Assembly: GCA_945907045.1 (NCBI GenBank) | Contig: CAMDSH010000003.1 | Span: 94,653 to 158,652, forward strand | DNA: 64,000 nt | Origin: Rhizobium sp. Q54 | Lineage (GTDB): Bacteria > Pseudomonadota > Alphaproteobacteria > Rhizobiales > Xanthobacteraceae | Reading direction: 5' to 3' | Part shown: one piece after another, positions 1-8,755 of the stretch | Layout of the letters: each line of letters begins with the position of its first letter | How positions within the stretch are numbered: the first letter of the stretch is position 1 | The notes under the pieces: generated by a model | Databases searched by the model: none | The model's input: the letters and a program-made list of their open reading frames with translations, nothing else | What the model was told of the DNA's origin: nothing | Made by a program: the position numbers and the translations under genes

Positions 1-2
1 CG

Positions 3-602
3 ACCAAGGGCAACGTCGTTTACAAGGGGACAGTGATCGACGACGTCAACACCGACGTCGGCTACATGACGCAGAAAGACAATCTTCTGCCGTGGCGCAA
101 CGTGCGCGAGAACGTCGCGTTTCCGCTTGAGCTTGCGGGCGTTGCCAAGGCTGAGCGTGCGGATCGGGCCAATCAGGTGATCGAACACGTCGGCCTGCAA
201 GGCTTCGAGGATCGCTTTCCGACCGAGCTTTCCGGCGGCATGCGAAAACGCGCGTGCCTCGCGCGCATGCTGCTCTACGGGGCGGAAACCGCGTTGCTCG
301 ATGAGCCATTTGCCGCGCTCGACGCGCAGCTCAAACTCGCGATGCACGATCTGGTTTTGCGCCTCGCCGCCGAGAATGGGCAGACGGTGGTGCTGGTTAC
401 GCACGATCTGATGGAAGCCGTCACGCTGGCGGACCGCGTGCTCGTGTGCACGCGGCGGCCTGCGACGGTGGCGCTGGAGCAGCGGATCGATCTCAAGCGT
501 CCGCGCGACGTGTTGAACGTGCGCTTCACCAACGAGTTCAAGGAGCTTTACGACACGCTGTGGGAGAGGCTGCGCCTCGAATACCACGAGGAGCGCGTAT
601 GA
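3..602 (+). CDS. ABC transporter ATP-binding protein (nitrate/sulfonate/taurine SsuB-like), 5' end outside window
   Basis: Open frame runs to window start; LSGGMRKRACLARML signature, LLDEPFAALDAQ Walker B, VTHDLMEA. Confidence 0.9.
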   Translation, partial: TKGNVVYKGTVIDDVNTDVGYMTQKDNLLPWRNVRENVAFPLELAGVAKAERADRANQVIEHVGLQGFEDRFPTELSGGMRKRACLARMLLYGAETALLDEPFAALDAQLKLAMHDLVLRLAAENGQTVVLVTHDLMEAVTLADRVLVCTRRPATVALEQRIDLKRPRDVLNVRFTNEFKELYDTLWERLRLEYHEERV

Positions 603-1435
603 CCGCGCCGGAAACCAATCTCGATACGCGCGCGGCGCTGGAGGTTGAGACTCCACGGCGCGCGCAGCCGCAGGAGATGGGCGGCGTCGGCATGTTGCTC
701 TGCCAGACGGCGCTCGGCATCGCGGTGCTGCTCATGTGGCAAGGCGCGTCGGGGCGGCTGGTCGACAACTTCTTCATCTCCAACCCGATTGATGTCGCTT
801 ACCGTCTCGCCGGCTGGACAATGGATGGATCGATTTTCCGCCACATCGGCGCGACCGTGCACGCAACGATGATGGGCTTTGCGATCGGTTCGGTCGGCGG
901 CGCCATTCTCGGCGTCTGGCTTGGCGTATCGCCGCTCGCGAGCCGGCTGCTCAATCCTTACTTGAACGCACTCAATGCGCTTCCCAAAGTCGCTCTGGCT
1001 CCGCTGTTCGTGCTGTGGTTCGGCCTCGGCATCGAATCGAAGATCGCGCTCGCCGCCGTGCTGGTGCTGTTCCTGGTGTTTCTCAACACATTCGCCGGCG
1101 TGCGCGAGGTCGATCAGGATCTGATCGACGGCGCGCGGCTGATGCGCGCGACGCGTGCGCAGGTCATCACCAAGGTCATCATCCCCTCGGCGATGTCGTG
1201 GGTCTTCGCTGGCCTGAAGATATCGGTTCCCTATGCCCTGATCGGCGCCGTGCTGGGCGAGATGATCGCGTCCAACCGCGGGCTTGGCTATCTGGTGCAA
1301 TTTTCCGGTTCGCAATTCGATACCGCCGGCGTGTTTGCAGTTCTGTTCGTGATCGCGCTGCTCGCGGTGGGACTTAATTATCTCGTTGAAATGGTGCAAA
1401 ATCGGATGGAACGCTGGCGGATCGTCAGCCGCTAA
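599..1435 (+). CDS. ABC transporter permease (SsuC/TauC-like)
   Basis: ATGA overlap with upstream CDS; multiple TM segments; BPD_transp EAA-like region (DGARLMRATRAQVITKVIIPSA). Confidence 0.88.
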   Translation: MTAPETNLDTRAALEVETPRRAQPQEMGGVGMLLCQTALGIAVLLMWQGASGRLVDNFFISNPIDVAYRLAGWTMDGSIFRHIGATVHATMMGFAIGSVGGAILGVWLGVSPLASRLLNPYLNALNALPKVALAPLFVLWFGLGIESKIALAAVLVLFLVFLNTFAGVREVDQDLIDGARLMRATRAQVITKVIIPSAMSWVFAGLKISVPYALIGAVLGEMIASNRGLGYLVQFSGSQFDTAGVFAVLFVIALLAVGLNYLVEMVQNRMERWRIVSR

Positions 1436-1461
1436 AACAAGAAACATTGGAGGAGCACGCT

Positions 1462-2454
1462 ATGAGGATCATGCGCATTCCAGTTGCCGCCGTCTGCGGC
1501 GTCCTGGCCTGGAGTCTTTGCAGCGCGGCCAACGCGGAGCCGGTGAAGATCGTCAATATCGGTCACGGCTATTATTCCGGCGCGCTCTATGTCGCCAAGC
1601 AGGAGAAGCTGTTCGAGAAATACGGTCTTGAGCCGGACATTTCATACGTGCAGGGCGGCGCGCTGGCGTTGCAGGCTGCGCTTACCAAGCAGGCGGACGT
1701 GAGCATCGTGAGCTACGAGCACATCCTCACCGCCGCGGTGCAGGGCAAGCGCGTGGTCGGTTTCTTCAATCTGTGCAACCGGCCGGTGAACAACGTCATC
1801 GCCAACGACAATCTCTATAACGGCTCCGAGAAACTCAACGTCGAGCAGAAGATCAAGCGGCTGAAAGGCATGCGCGTCGCGATGCCGTCGGCGAATGGTT
1901 CGGGCGAGAAAATGCTCGGTGTGCTGGCAAAGAAATACGGCCTCACGCTGCCGGGCGATATCAGCAGCGTTTATCTCGGCGCCGAGGCGCCGGCTTACGT
2001 TGCGGCCTTCCAGCGCGAGCTGATCGACGCGGCGCTTCCCTTCGAGCCGGCGGGCGTGCTGGTGCAGCAGGCGGGCAAGGGCAAAATCTACCTCAACATG
2101 ATGAACGGCGAGATTCCCGAATTCCGGGACATTCTCTTCATGGTGCTGGCGACGCACCCCGACATCATGAAGGAAAAACCTGAATTGCTCCGCAAGGTTG
2201 CAATGGTGTTCACGGAAGCCGCGAAGATTCTCAAAACCGACCCGAAGCGCGGCAAGGCGCTTATGGCGAAAGAATATCCGACCATGACGCCGGAAACGAA
2301 CGATCAGGCCTACGCGACGGTCAGCCAGATATGGACGAATAACGGCCGCATCAGCGAAGCGCAGGCAAAGGCGACGTTCGCCTATCTGCAGCCGGAGGGA
2401 ACCGTGCCGGTGAATTTCCCCTCCACCTTCACGAACGAATTCCTGCCGAAATGA
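1462..2454 (+). CDS. ABC transporter substrate-binding protein (NMT1/THI5-like)
   Basis: Signal peptide MRIMRIPVAAVCGVLAWSLCSAANA; follows ATPase and permease; SBP-like sequence. Confidence 0.85.
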   Translation: MRIMRIPVAAVCGVLAWSLCSAANAEPVKIVNIGHGYYSGALYVAKQEKLFEKYGLEPDISYVQGGALALQAALTKQADVSIVSYEHILTAAVQGKRVVGFFNLCNRPVNNVIANDNLYNGSEKLNVEQKIKRLKGMRVAMPSANGSGEKMLGVLAKKYGLTLPGDISSVYLGAEAPAYVAAFQRELIDAALPFEPAGVLVQQAGKGKIYLNMMNGEIPEFRDILFMVLATHPDIMKEKPELLRKVAMVFTEAAKILKTDPKRGKALMAKEYPTMTPETNDQAYATVSQIWTNNGRISEAQAKATFAYLQPEGTVPVNFPSTFTNEFLPK

Positions 2455-3341
2455 ATGCGACCGGAATGAGTTTGTTCAACGTCGGCCAGGCCAGCATCGC
2501 TCGCATCGAGGAGACGTATAAGCCGGTTTATAAACCCGGCGATCTTTTTCCGGAGTGGAGCAACGACATCCTCGCCAAGCACCGGCATTGGCTCGCGCCT
2601 AACCACTATGATGAAGCGAGCGGGCTGATTTATCTGAGCGTGCAAAGCTGGCTGCTGCAGATCGGAAAGAAAAAAATCCTGATCGATTGCTGCTGCGGCA
2701 ATAACAAATCGCGGCCGACGCGCCCGTTCTGGAACATGCTGAACACTCCTTATCTCGACCGGCTCGCCGCCGCCGGCGCGCGGCCGGACGAGATCGACTT
2801 CGTGATGTGCACGCATCTGCATCACGATCACGTGGGGTGGAACACTCAGCTCAAGGATGGCCGCTGGGTGCCGACGTTCCCGAACGCGCGTTACGTATTC
2901 TCGAAACCGGATTTCGATTATTACCACAAACTGGACTCGGAGCCGGGCGCCGAGCCGGTGGAATTCGGCACATTCCGCGAATGCGTGCTGCCCATCGTCG
3001 ATGCAGGCCGCGCCGACCTCGTCACCGGGCCGCATAGGCTCAACGATCATCTTGAGATCATCCCGGCGCCGGGTCATTCGGCGGGGCATGTGGTGTTCAA
3101 GCTGGAAAGCGCCGGCCAGCACGCGATGTTCATTGGCGATGTGTTTCATCACCTCTTGCAGGTCTATTACCCGCACTGGAATTTCCCGAAGAATTCGGAT
3201 GCCGAGCAGGCGCGTGTCAGCCGCCGGATGATTTTGGAGCAATGCGCGTCTTCCGGCGCGCTGGTGTTTCCGGGCCATGTCGGCGCGCCCTTTGCGGGGC
3301 GTATCGAAGCCACAGGAACAGGCTTCGTGCCGCGCTTTTGA
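2451..3341 (+). CDS. MBL-fold metallo-hydrolase
   Basis: HxHxDH motif (CTHLHHDHVGWN), PGHSAGHV; overlaps upstream stop (ATGA). Confidence 0.9.
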   Translation: MNATGMSLFNVGQASIARIEETYKPVYKPGDLFPEWSNDILAKHRHWLAPNHYDEASGLIYLSVQSWLLQIGKKKILIDCCCGNNKSRPTRPFWNMLNTPYLDRLAAAGARPDEIDFVMCTHLHHDHVGWNTQLKDGRWVPTFPNARYVFSKPDFDYYHKLDSEPGAEPVEFGTFRECVLPIVDAGRADLVTGPHRLNDHLEIIPAPGHSAGHVVFKLESAGQHAMFIGDVFHHLLQVYYPHWNFPKNSDAEQARVSRRMILEQCASSGALVFPGHVGAPFAGRIEATGTGFVPRF

Positions 3342-3514
3342 CCGGCGCGGGCCTCTTCAACTCCGCCAGCCAAAATCTCTGAACGATTCCGGTCGCTTAT
3401 GAATCCGTGCGGTGGAACGGGTCTTGCATCCTTTTGAGGCAAGGCTGGCCCCAATCTGCGGCAATCGCCGGGAGCCGGTACGTTCGAGACCGCCGCATGG
3501 ACTTAAAGTAGCGC

Positions 3515-4099
3515 ATGGACCCGGGCATCAAGATCGTCATCGTCGATGAAAGTCCGGTCCGGGCTGCGATCCTGGAGGACGGTCTGCGCGAGGCCGGCTT
3601 TACGCAGGTCGTGCGCATCAGCGAAATGGCGCACCTGCTCGCGCGCATCTACGCCATCGACCCCGACGTCATCCTGATCGACCTCGCCAACCCCAGCCGC
3701 GACGTGCTGGAGCAGATGTTTCAGGTCAGCCGCATCGTCAAGCGTCCGATCGCGATGTTCGTCGACCAGAGCGACACCGCCTCGATTCAGGCGTCGGTCG
3801 ACGCGGGCGTGTCGGCCTACATCGTCGATGGGCTGAAAAAAGAGCGCATGAAGAACATCCTCGATCTGTGCATCTCGCGCTTCAACGCATTTTCCCGATT
3901 ACAGGGCGAACTCGACCGCACCAAGACGGCGCTTGAGGATCGCAAGATCATCGACAGGGCGAAGGGCATTCTCATGAAAGCGAAGAATCTGTCTGAGGAG
4001 GACGCCTACGCGCTGATGCGCAACACGGCGATGAAGGAGAACAAGAAAATCGCCGAAGTCGCGCAGTCGGTCATCACCGCGGCGGAGATGTTCAAATGA
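3515..4099 (+). CDS. nasT: ANTAR-domain response regulator, NasT-like
   Basis: Pseudo-receiver N-terminus and C-terminal ANTAR region (IDRAKGILMKAKNLSEEDAYALMRNTAMKENKKIAEVAQSVI); next to NrtA-like sensor gene. Confidence 0.88.
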   Translation: MDPGIKIVIVDESPVRAAILEDGLREAGFTQVVRISEMAHLLARIYAIDPDVILIDLANPSRDVLEQMFQVSRIVKRPIAMFVDQSDTASIQASVDAGVSAYIVDGLKKERMKNILDLCISRFNAFSRLQGELDRTKTALEDRKIIDRAKGILMKAKNLSEEDAYALMRNTAMKENKKIAEVAQSVITAAEMFK

Positions 4100-5268
4100 G
4101 CACGTCCAACACGCGCCTGCGGATCGGTTTCATTCCGCTGGCGGACGCCACCGCCTTGCTCATCGCGGTCGACAAGGGATTTGCCGCCGCCGAGGGACTC
4201 GATATCGATCTGGTGCGCGAAGTCTCGTGGTCGAACGTGCGCGACAAGCTCAACATCGGCCTGTTCGACGCCGCGCACCTCATCGCGCCGGTCGCCATCG
4301 CCTCCAGCCTCGGCCTCGGCCACGTCAAGGTGCCGATCGTTGCGCCCTTTGGCCTGGGCGTGAATGGCAACGCAATTACTGTGTCGCCAGGCCTTTATGC
4401 GGCGATCGTCGCGGCGGCGGACGGCAACATCATCGATCCGATGGTGTCGGCGCGCGCGCTGGCGCGCGTTGTCGCCAATCGCAAAGCCAAGGGCGAAGAG
4501 CCGCTCACCTTCGGCATGACGTTTCCGTTCTCGACGCACAATTATCATCTGCGCTTCTGGATGGCGGCCGGCGGCGTCGATCCTGACGAGGATGTCCGGC
4601 TGGTGGTGCTGCCGCCGCCTTACATGGTCGAGAGTCTGGCCAACAGGCATGTCGATGGCTTTTGCGTTGGCGCACCGTGGAATTCCGTCGCGGTCGATCT
4701 CGGTATCGGCTTCATCCTGCATTTTGTTTCGGAAATTCTCTCGCGCGCAGTGGAAAAGGTGCTGGGTGTGCGCGGCCGCTGGGCGGAAGAAAATCCGGAT
4801 GTACTCGTCCGGCTTGTACGCGCGCATCATCGCGCTGCGGAGTTCGTCGAAGACCCGGCCAATCTCGACGAAGTCGCGGCGTTGCTCGCCGCGCCAAACC
4901 GGATCGGAGCCACCGCCGAGGTGATCCGCCGCACGCTTGTTGGCCGCATGAAGGTGGCACCCGACGGCACCACGCGCGTGAGCGAGCGTTATCTCCTTAT
5001 CGGGCGTAATGGCGCAGCGCGGCCCGATCCCGCGCAGGCGGCGTGGCTTTACGCGCAGATGGTGCGCTGGGGTCAGGCGCCGCTATCGGACGAATTTCTG
5101 GCGACAGCGAAGGCCGTCTTCCGGCCCGATCTGTATGACGCTGCCGTCGGTCCGGCAGCGCCGCTCCCATCAAGCGAACCTGCCGACGGTATCGGCGCTT
5201 TCACCGGTCCTGCGTTCGATCCAAACGACATCGGCGCGCATCTCGCGGTCTGGAAAATCCGGCGCTGA
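4096..5268 (+). CDS. nasS: CmpA/NrtA-family protein without signal peptide, NasS-like nitrate sensor
   Basis: NrtA/CmpA-like (GFIPLADATALLIAVDKGFAA...), no leader peptide, overlaps nasT by 4 nt. Confidence 0.85.
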   Translation: MSTSNTRLRIGFIPLADATALLIAVDKGFAAAEGLDIDLVREVSWSNVRDKLNIGLFDAAHLIAPVAIASSLGLGHVKVPIVAPFGLGVNGNAITVSPGLYAAIVAAADGNIIDPMVSARALARVVANRKAKGEEPLTFGMTFPFSTHNYHLRFWMAAGGVDPDEDVRLVVLPPPYMVESLANRHVDGFCVGAPWNSVAVDLGIGFILHFVSEILSRAVEKVLGVRGRWAEENPDVLVRLVRAHHRAAEFVEDPANLDEVAALLAAPNRIGATAEVIRRTLVGRMKVAPDGTTRVSERYLLIGRNGAARPDPAQAAWLYAQMVRWGQAPLSDEFLATAKAVFRPDLYDAAVGPAAPLPSSEPADGIGAFTGPAFDPNDIGAHLAVWKIRR

Positions 5269-5427
5269 AAGCCGCTTGGCGTATCCCGCTGTTATCTTGC
5301 ACTGCACAATAATGTGTCAGATGCCACGTCCCGCCGCCGCATTGGCAGGCAAAGCCAAGTTATTAACAGACGCGGCTAAACGGACCATCTTATTGTTTTT
5401 ATTGGTTTTTATTCGATTTCGGCCAAC

Positions 5428-5443
5428 TGGCACGAAGCTTGTA
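5428..5443 (+). promoter_or_regulatory. sigma54-like promoter (-24/-12) upstream of nrtA
   Basis: TGGCACGAAGCTTGTA against consensus TGGCACG-N4-TTGCW; one mismatch at -12 (GT for GC), correct spacing. Confidence 0.65.
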
Positions 5444-5475
5444 ATGAGATGACCAAGGCGCCGGTGGCGCCGAAT

Positions 5476-5508
5476 GTCCAACGACGGGCTGACAGCAACG
5501 CCGCTGTC
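5476..5508 (+). promoter_or_regulatory. Putative ANTAR-responsive dual hexaloop leader RNA
   Basis: P1 gtcc-AACGAC-gggc (5476-5489, one G-U pair) and P2 gacagc-AACGCC-gctgtc (5491-5508); both 6-nt loops have A at position 1 and G at position 4. Confidence 0.75.
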
Positions 5509-5551
5509 CTGGGGAGCACGCAAAAGCGCGCCTCAGGCTGTGGCGTTTTTT
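5498..5551 (+). terminator. Intrinsic terminator/attenuator in nrtA leader, mutually exclusive with P2 hairpin
   Basis: acgccgc..cctgggg / cctcagg..tggcgt stem followed by TTTTTT; 5' arm includes P2 loop and 3' stem. Confidence 0.75.
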
Positions 5552-5632
5552 CATTTGATCAGCCGGCGACGGGGAAACGGCAGGCGGGCGCATCGACCGG
5601 GTCACTCGAATTCCAGAAGGACGAAGACGCAC

Positions 5633-6961
5633 ATGACGAACGTGATCAGCAAGGGAACGAATAAACGCCGCGGCGTCAGCCGCCGCGCATTCCTGAAAGC
5701 CAGCGCAGGGACCGCCGCATTGCTCGGTGCGGTGAACACGCAATTCCCCTTCGGCGCGCACATCGCGCAAGCCGCCGGGCCGGAAGTGACCAAGGCCAAT
5801 CTCGGCTTCATCGCCTTGAGCGATGCAGGCCCGCTCTTCGTTGCCAAGGACAAGGGATTTTTCGCCAAGCACGGCATGCCCGATGTCGAGGTCGCGAAGC
5901 AGGCGTCATGGGGTGCGACACGCGACAATCTTGTGCTCGGCTCGGAAGGCAACGGCATCGACGGCGCGCACATTCTCACGCCGATGCCGTATCTCATCTC
6001 ATCCGGCAAGGTGACGCAGAATAACGTACCGACACCAATGTACATCCTGGCGCGGCTCAATCTCGACAGCCAGTGCATCTCGGTCGCGAAGGAATATGCC
6101 GATCTGAAACTCGGTCTCGATACCAGGCCGTTCAAAGCGGCGCTGGAGAAGAAAAAAGCATCCGGCAAAGCCATCAAGGCCGCCATGACCTTTCCCGGTG
6201 GCACGCATGATCTCTGGCTACGTTACTGGCTCGCCGCCGGCGGTATCGATCCGGACAAGGACATCGAAACGATTGTAGTGCCGCCGCCGCAGATGGTGGC
6301 GAACATGAAAGTTGGCACCATGGATTGCTTCTGCGTCGGTGAACCATGGAACCTGCAACTCATTCATCAGGACATTGGCTATACCGCCGTCAACACGGGC
6401 GAGATCTGGAACAAGCATCCAGAGAAGTCGCTCGGCATGCGCGCCGCCTGGGTGGATAAGTATCCAAATGCGGCGAAGGCGCTGCTGATGGCTGTGATGG
6501 AGGCCCAGCAATGGGCTGACAAGACCGAGAACAAGGTCGAACTCGCGGCCATCATGGGCAAACGGCAATGGATGAATTGCCCGGTCGAGGACGTCTACGA
6601 CCGCACGGCGGGAAAATTCGACTACGGCATTCCCGGCAAGGTGGTCGAGAACTCGCCCCACATCATGAAGTACTGGCGCGATCACGCCTCCTATCCGTTC
6701 CAGAGCCACGAACTCTGGTTCATGACCGAGGATATCCGCTGGGGCAAATACGAAGGCGGTTTCGACTCAAAGGCCCTGATCAAGAAGGTGAACCGCGAAG
6801 ATCTCTGGCGCGAAGCGGCGAAGGAGCTCGGCGTCCCCGCTGCCGATATCCCGACGTCCACCTCGCGCGGCAAGGAGACGTTCTTCGACGGCAAGGTTTT
6901 CGATCCCGAAAATCCGGCCGCTTACCTGAAGAGCCTCTCCATCAAGCGTGTCGAAGTGTGA
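5633..6961 (+). CDS. nrtA: Nitrate ABC transporter substrate-binding protein (CmpA/NrtA family), TAT-exported
   Basis: MTNVISKGTNKRRGVSRRAFLKASAGTAALLGA twin-arginine leader; NrtA-like body; ORF-track start at 5474 lies in the leader/terminator and is rejected. Confidence 0.9.
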   Translation: MTNVISKGTNKRRGVSRRAFLKASAGTAALLGAVNTQFPFGAHIAQAAGPEVTKANLGFIALSDAGPLFVAKDKGFFAKHGMPDVEVAKQASWGATRDNLVLGSEGNGIDGAHILTPMPYLISSGKVTQNNVPTPMYILARLNLDSQCISVAKEYADLKLGLDTRPFKAALEKKKASGKAIKAAMTFPGGTHDLWLRYWLAAGGIDPDKDIETIVVPPPQMVANMKVGTMDCFCVGEPWNLQLIHQDIGYTAVNTGEIWNKHPEKSLGMRAAWVDKYPNAAKALLMAVMEAQQWADKTENKVELAAIMGKRQWMNCPVEDVYDRTAGKFDYGIPGKVVENSPHIMKYWRDHASYPFQSHELWFMTEDIRWGKYEGGFDSKALIKKVNREDLWREAAKELGVPAADIPTSTSRGKETFFDGKVFDPENPAAYLKSLSIKRVEV

Positions 6962-6967
6962 GTCTGC

Positions 6968-6991
6968 GGGCCGCCCTTAACCGGGCGGCCC
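6968..6991 (+). repeat. GC-rich hairpin between nrtA and nrtB
   Basis: GGGCCGCCC-TTAACC-GGGCGGCCC perfect 9-bp stem, no long T tract. Confidence 0.7.
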
Positions 6992-7034
6992 GTCCTTCTC
7001 GATCTCAAGCGCGATCCTTTGGAGACACACTGAA

Positions 7035-7937
7035 ATGAACATGCCGCAAGTCAAAACTGAAAAAGCGAAAGCAGTTGCCATGCCGCAACCGGCGCCGGCA
7101 GTTGTGTTGCCGCTTGAAATCAAGCGCTCGCAATTGGGTGAGAAAATTCTCGCGCGCCTCGGCGATATCGCCGCGCGTGTCATTCCTCCCGTGGTCGTTA
7201 TCGCCATCGCATTGATCGTATGGGAATTGCTGTGCCGCAAAGCCGGGGCCACGCTGCCGCCGCCCTCGCGAGTCTTGAAGGAGACACGGGAACTGATCCT
7301 CGATCCGTTCTTCGATCGCGGCGGTATCGACCGCGGGCTGTTCTGGCATCTCTCGGCGAGCCTGCAGCGCGTGGCGCTGGGCTATGCGCTTGCGTCCATC
7401 GTGGGCGTGGCGCTCGGCACGCTGGTTGGACAATCGATGTGGGCGATGCGCGGCCTCGATCCTATTTTCCAGGTTCTGCGCACGGTTCCGCCGCTCGCCT
7501 GGTTGCCACTTTCTTTGGCGGCATTCCGCGACGGCCAGCCTTCGGCGATCTTCGTCATTTTCATCACCGCGATCTGGCCGGTCATCATCAACACCGCCGT
7601 CGGTATTCGAAACATTCCGCAAGACTATCGCAACGTCGCGAAGGTGCTGCGGCTCAACCAGCTCGAGTTCTTCTGGAAAATCATGGTGCCGTCGGCGGCG
7701 CCGTACATTTTCACTGGATTGCGCATCGGCATCGGCCTGTCGTGGCTCGCGATCGTCGCGGCCGAAATGCTCATCGGCGGCGTCGGCATCGGCTTCTTCA
7801 TCTGGGATGCCTGGAATTCCTCGCACATCAGCGAAATCATCCTGGCGCTGATCTACGTCGGCATCATCGGTTTCGTTCTCGACCGGATGGTCGCGGGCGT
7901 ATCCAGCCTTGTCACCCGTGGCACCGCAGCCAACTGA
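7035..7937 (+). CDS. nrtB: Nitrate ABC transporter permease
   Basis: TM segments and BPD_transp signature; between nrtA-like and ATPase genes. Confidence 0.88.
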   Translation: MNMPQVKTEKAKAVAMPQPAPAVVLPLEIKRSQLGEKILARLGDIAARVIPPVVVIAIALIVWELLCRKAGATLPPPSRVLKETRELILDPFFDRGGIDRGLFWHLSASLQRVALGYALASIVGVALGTLVGQSMWAMRGLDPIFQVLRTVPPLAWLPLSLAAFRDGQPSAIFVIFITAIWPVIINTAVGIRNIPQDYRNVAKVLRLNQLEFFWKIMVPSAAPYIFTGLRIGIGLSWLAIVAAEMLIGGVGIGFFIWDAWNSSHISEIILALIYVGIIGFVLDRMVAGVSSLVTRGTAAN

Positions 7938-7947
7938 GGAACGAAAA

Positions 7948-8742
7948 ATGACGGCCTATCTCAAAATCGATCACGTCGACAAAACTTTCGTTCGCGGTTC
8001 GACGGAAACCGAAGTGCTCAAAGACATCTCGCTCTCCATCGATCACGGCGAGTTCGTCTCCATCATCGGCCACTCCGGTTGCGGCAAGACCACGCTGCTC
8101 AATATCGTCGCCGGCCTGGTTCCGGTGACGGCGGGTTGCGTGTTGCTGGAAAACCGCGAAGTCAACGAACCGGGACCGGATCGCGCGGTGGTGTTCCAGA
8201 ACCACAGCCTGCTGCCGTGGCTCACGGTCTACGACAACGTGAAACTGGCGGTGGACAAAGTGTTCGCCGGCAAGAAATCTCGTGCCGAGCGCCACGCATG
8301 GACGCTGCATAATCTCGACCTCGTGCAGATGACGCATGCCAAGGACAAGCGCCCGGCGGAAATTTCCGGCGGCATGAAACAGCGTGTCGGGCTTGCCCGT
8401 GCGCTCGCGATGGAGCCGAAGGTATTGCTGCTCGATGAGCCGTTCGGAGCGCTCGATGCTCTCACCCGCGCGCATCTGCAGGATTCGGTGATGGCGCTGC
8501 ACCTGAAACTCAAAAACACGGTGCTGATGATCACGCACGACGTCGATGAAGCCGTGCTGCTTTCCGACCGCATCGTGATGATGACGAATGGGCCGTCGGC
8601 GCGCATCGGCGAAGTGCTGGACGTGCCGCTGCCACGCCCGCGCAAGCGGCTGGAATTGGCGGCGAACCAGACTTATCTCAAATGCCGCCAGCGCGTGCTT
8701 GAGTTCCTTTACGAGCGTCACCGCTTCGTCGAAGCGGCGTGA
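7948..8742 (+). CDS. nrtD: Nitrate ABC transporter ATP-binding protein
   Basis: GHSGCGKTTLLN Walker A; ISGGMKQRVGLARALAMEPKVLLLDEPFGALDALTRAHLQD. Confidence 0.88.
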   Translation: MTAYLKIDHVDKTFVRGSTETEVLKDISLSIDHGEFVSIIGHSGCGKTTLLNIVAGLVPVTAGCVLLENREVNEPGPDRAVVFQNHSLLPWLTVYDNVKLAVDKVFAGKKSRAERHAWTLHNLDLVQMTHAKDKRPAEISGGMKQRVGLARALAMEPKVLLLDEPFGALDALTRAHLQDSVMALHLKLKNTVLMITHDVDEAVLLSDRIVMMTNGPSARIGEVLDVPLPRPRKRLELAANQTYLKCRQRVLEFLYERHRFVEAA

Positions 8743-8755
8743 GCGGCGCAGCGCC

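Noticed and set aside
3450-3470. sigma54-like promoter TGGCCCCAATCTGC before nasT
   Set aside because: GG-GC spacing is one base short and core bases diverge
5457-5471. Perfect GGCGCC-GGT-GGCGCC dyad as ANTAR P1 hairpin
   Set aside because: Three-nt loop lacks AnnGnn; gtcc-AACGAC-gggc immediately downstream fits better
6968-6991. Six-nt loop hairpin (TTAACC) as another ANTAR site
   Set aside because: Loop lacks A1 and G4, and there is no partner hairpin or terminator
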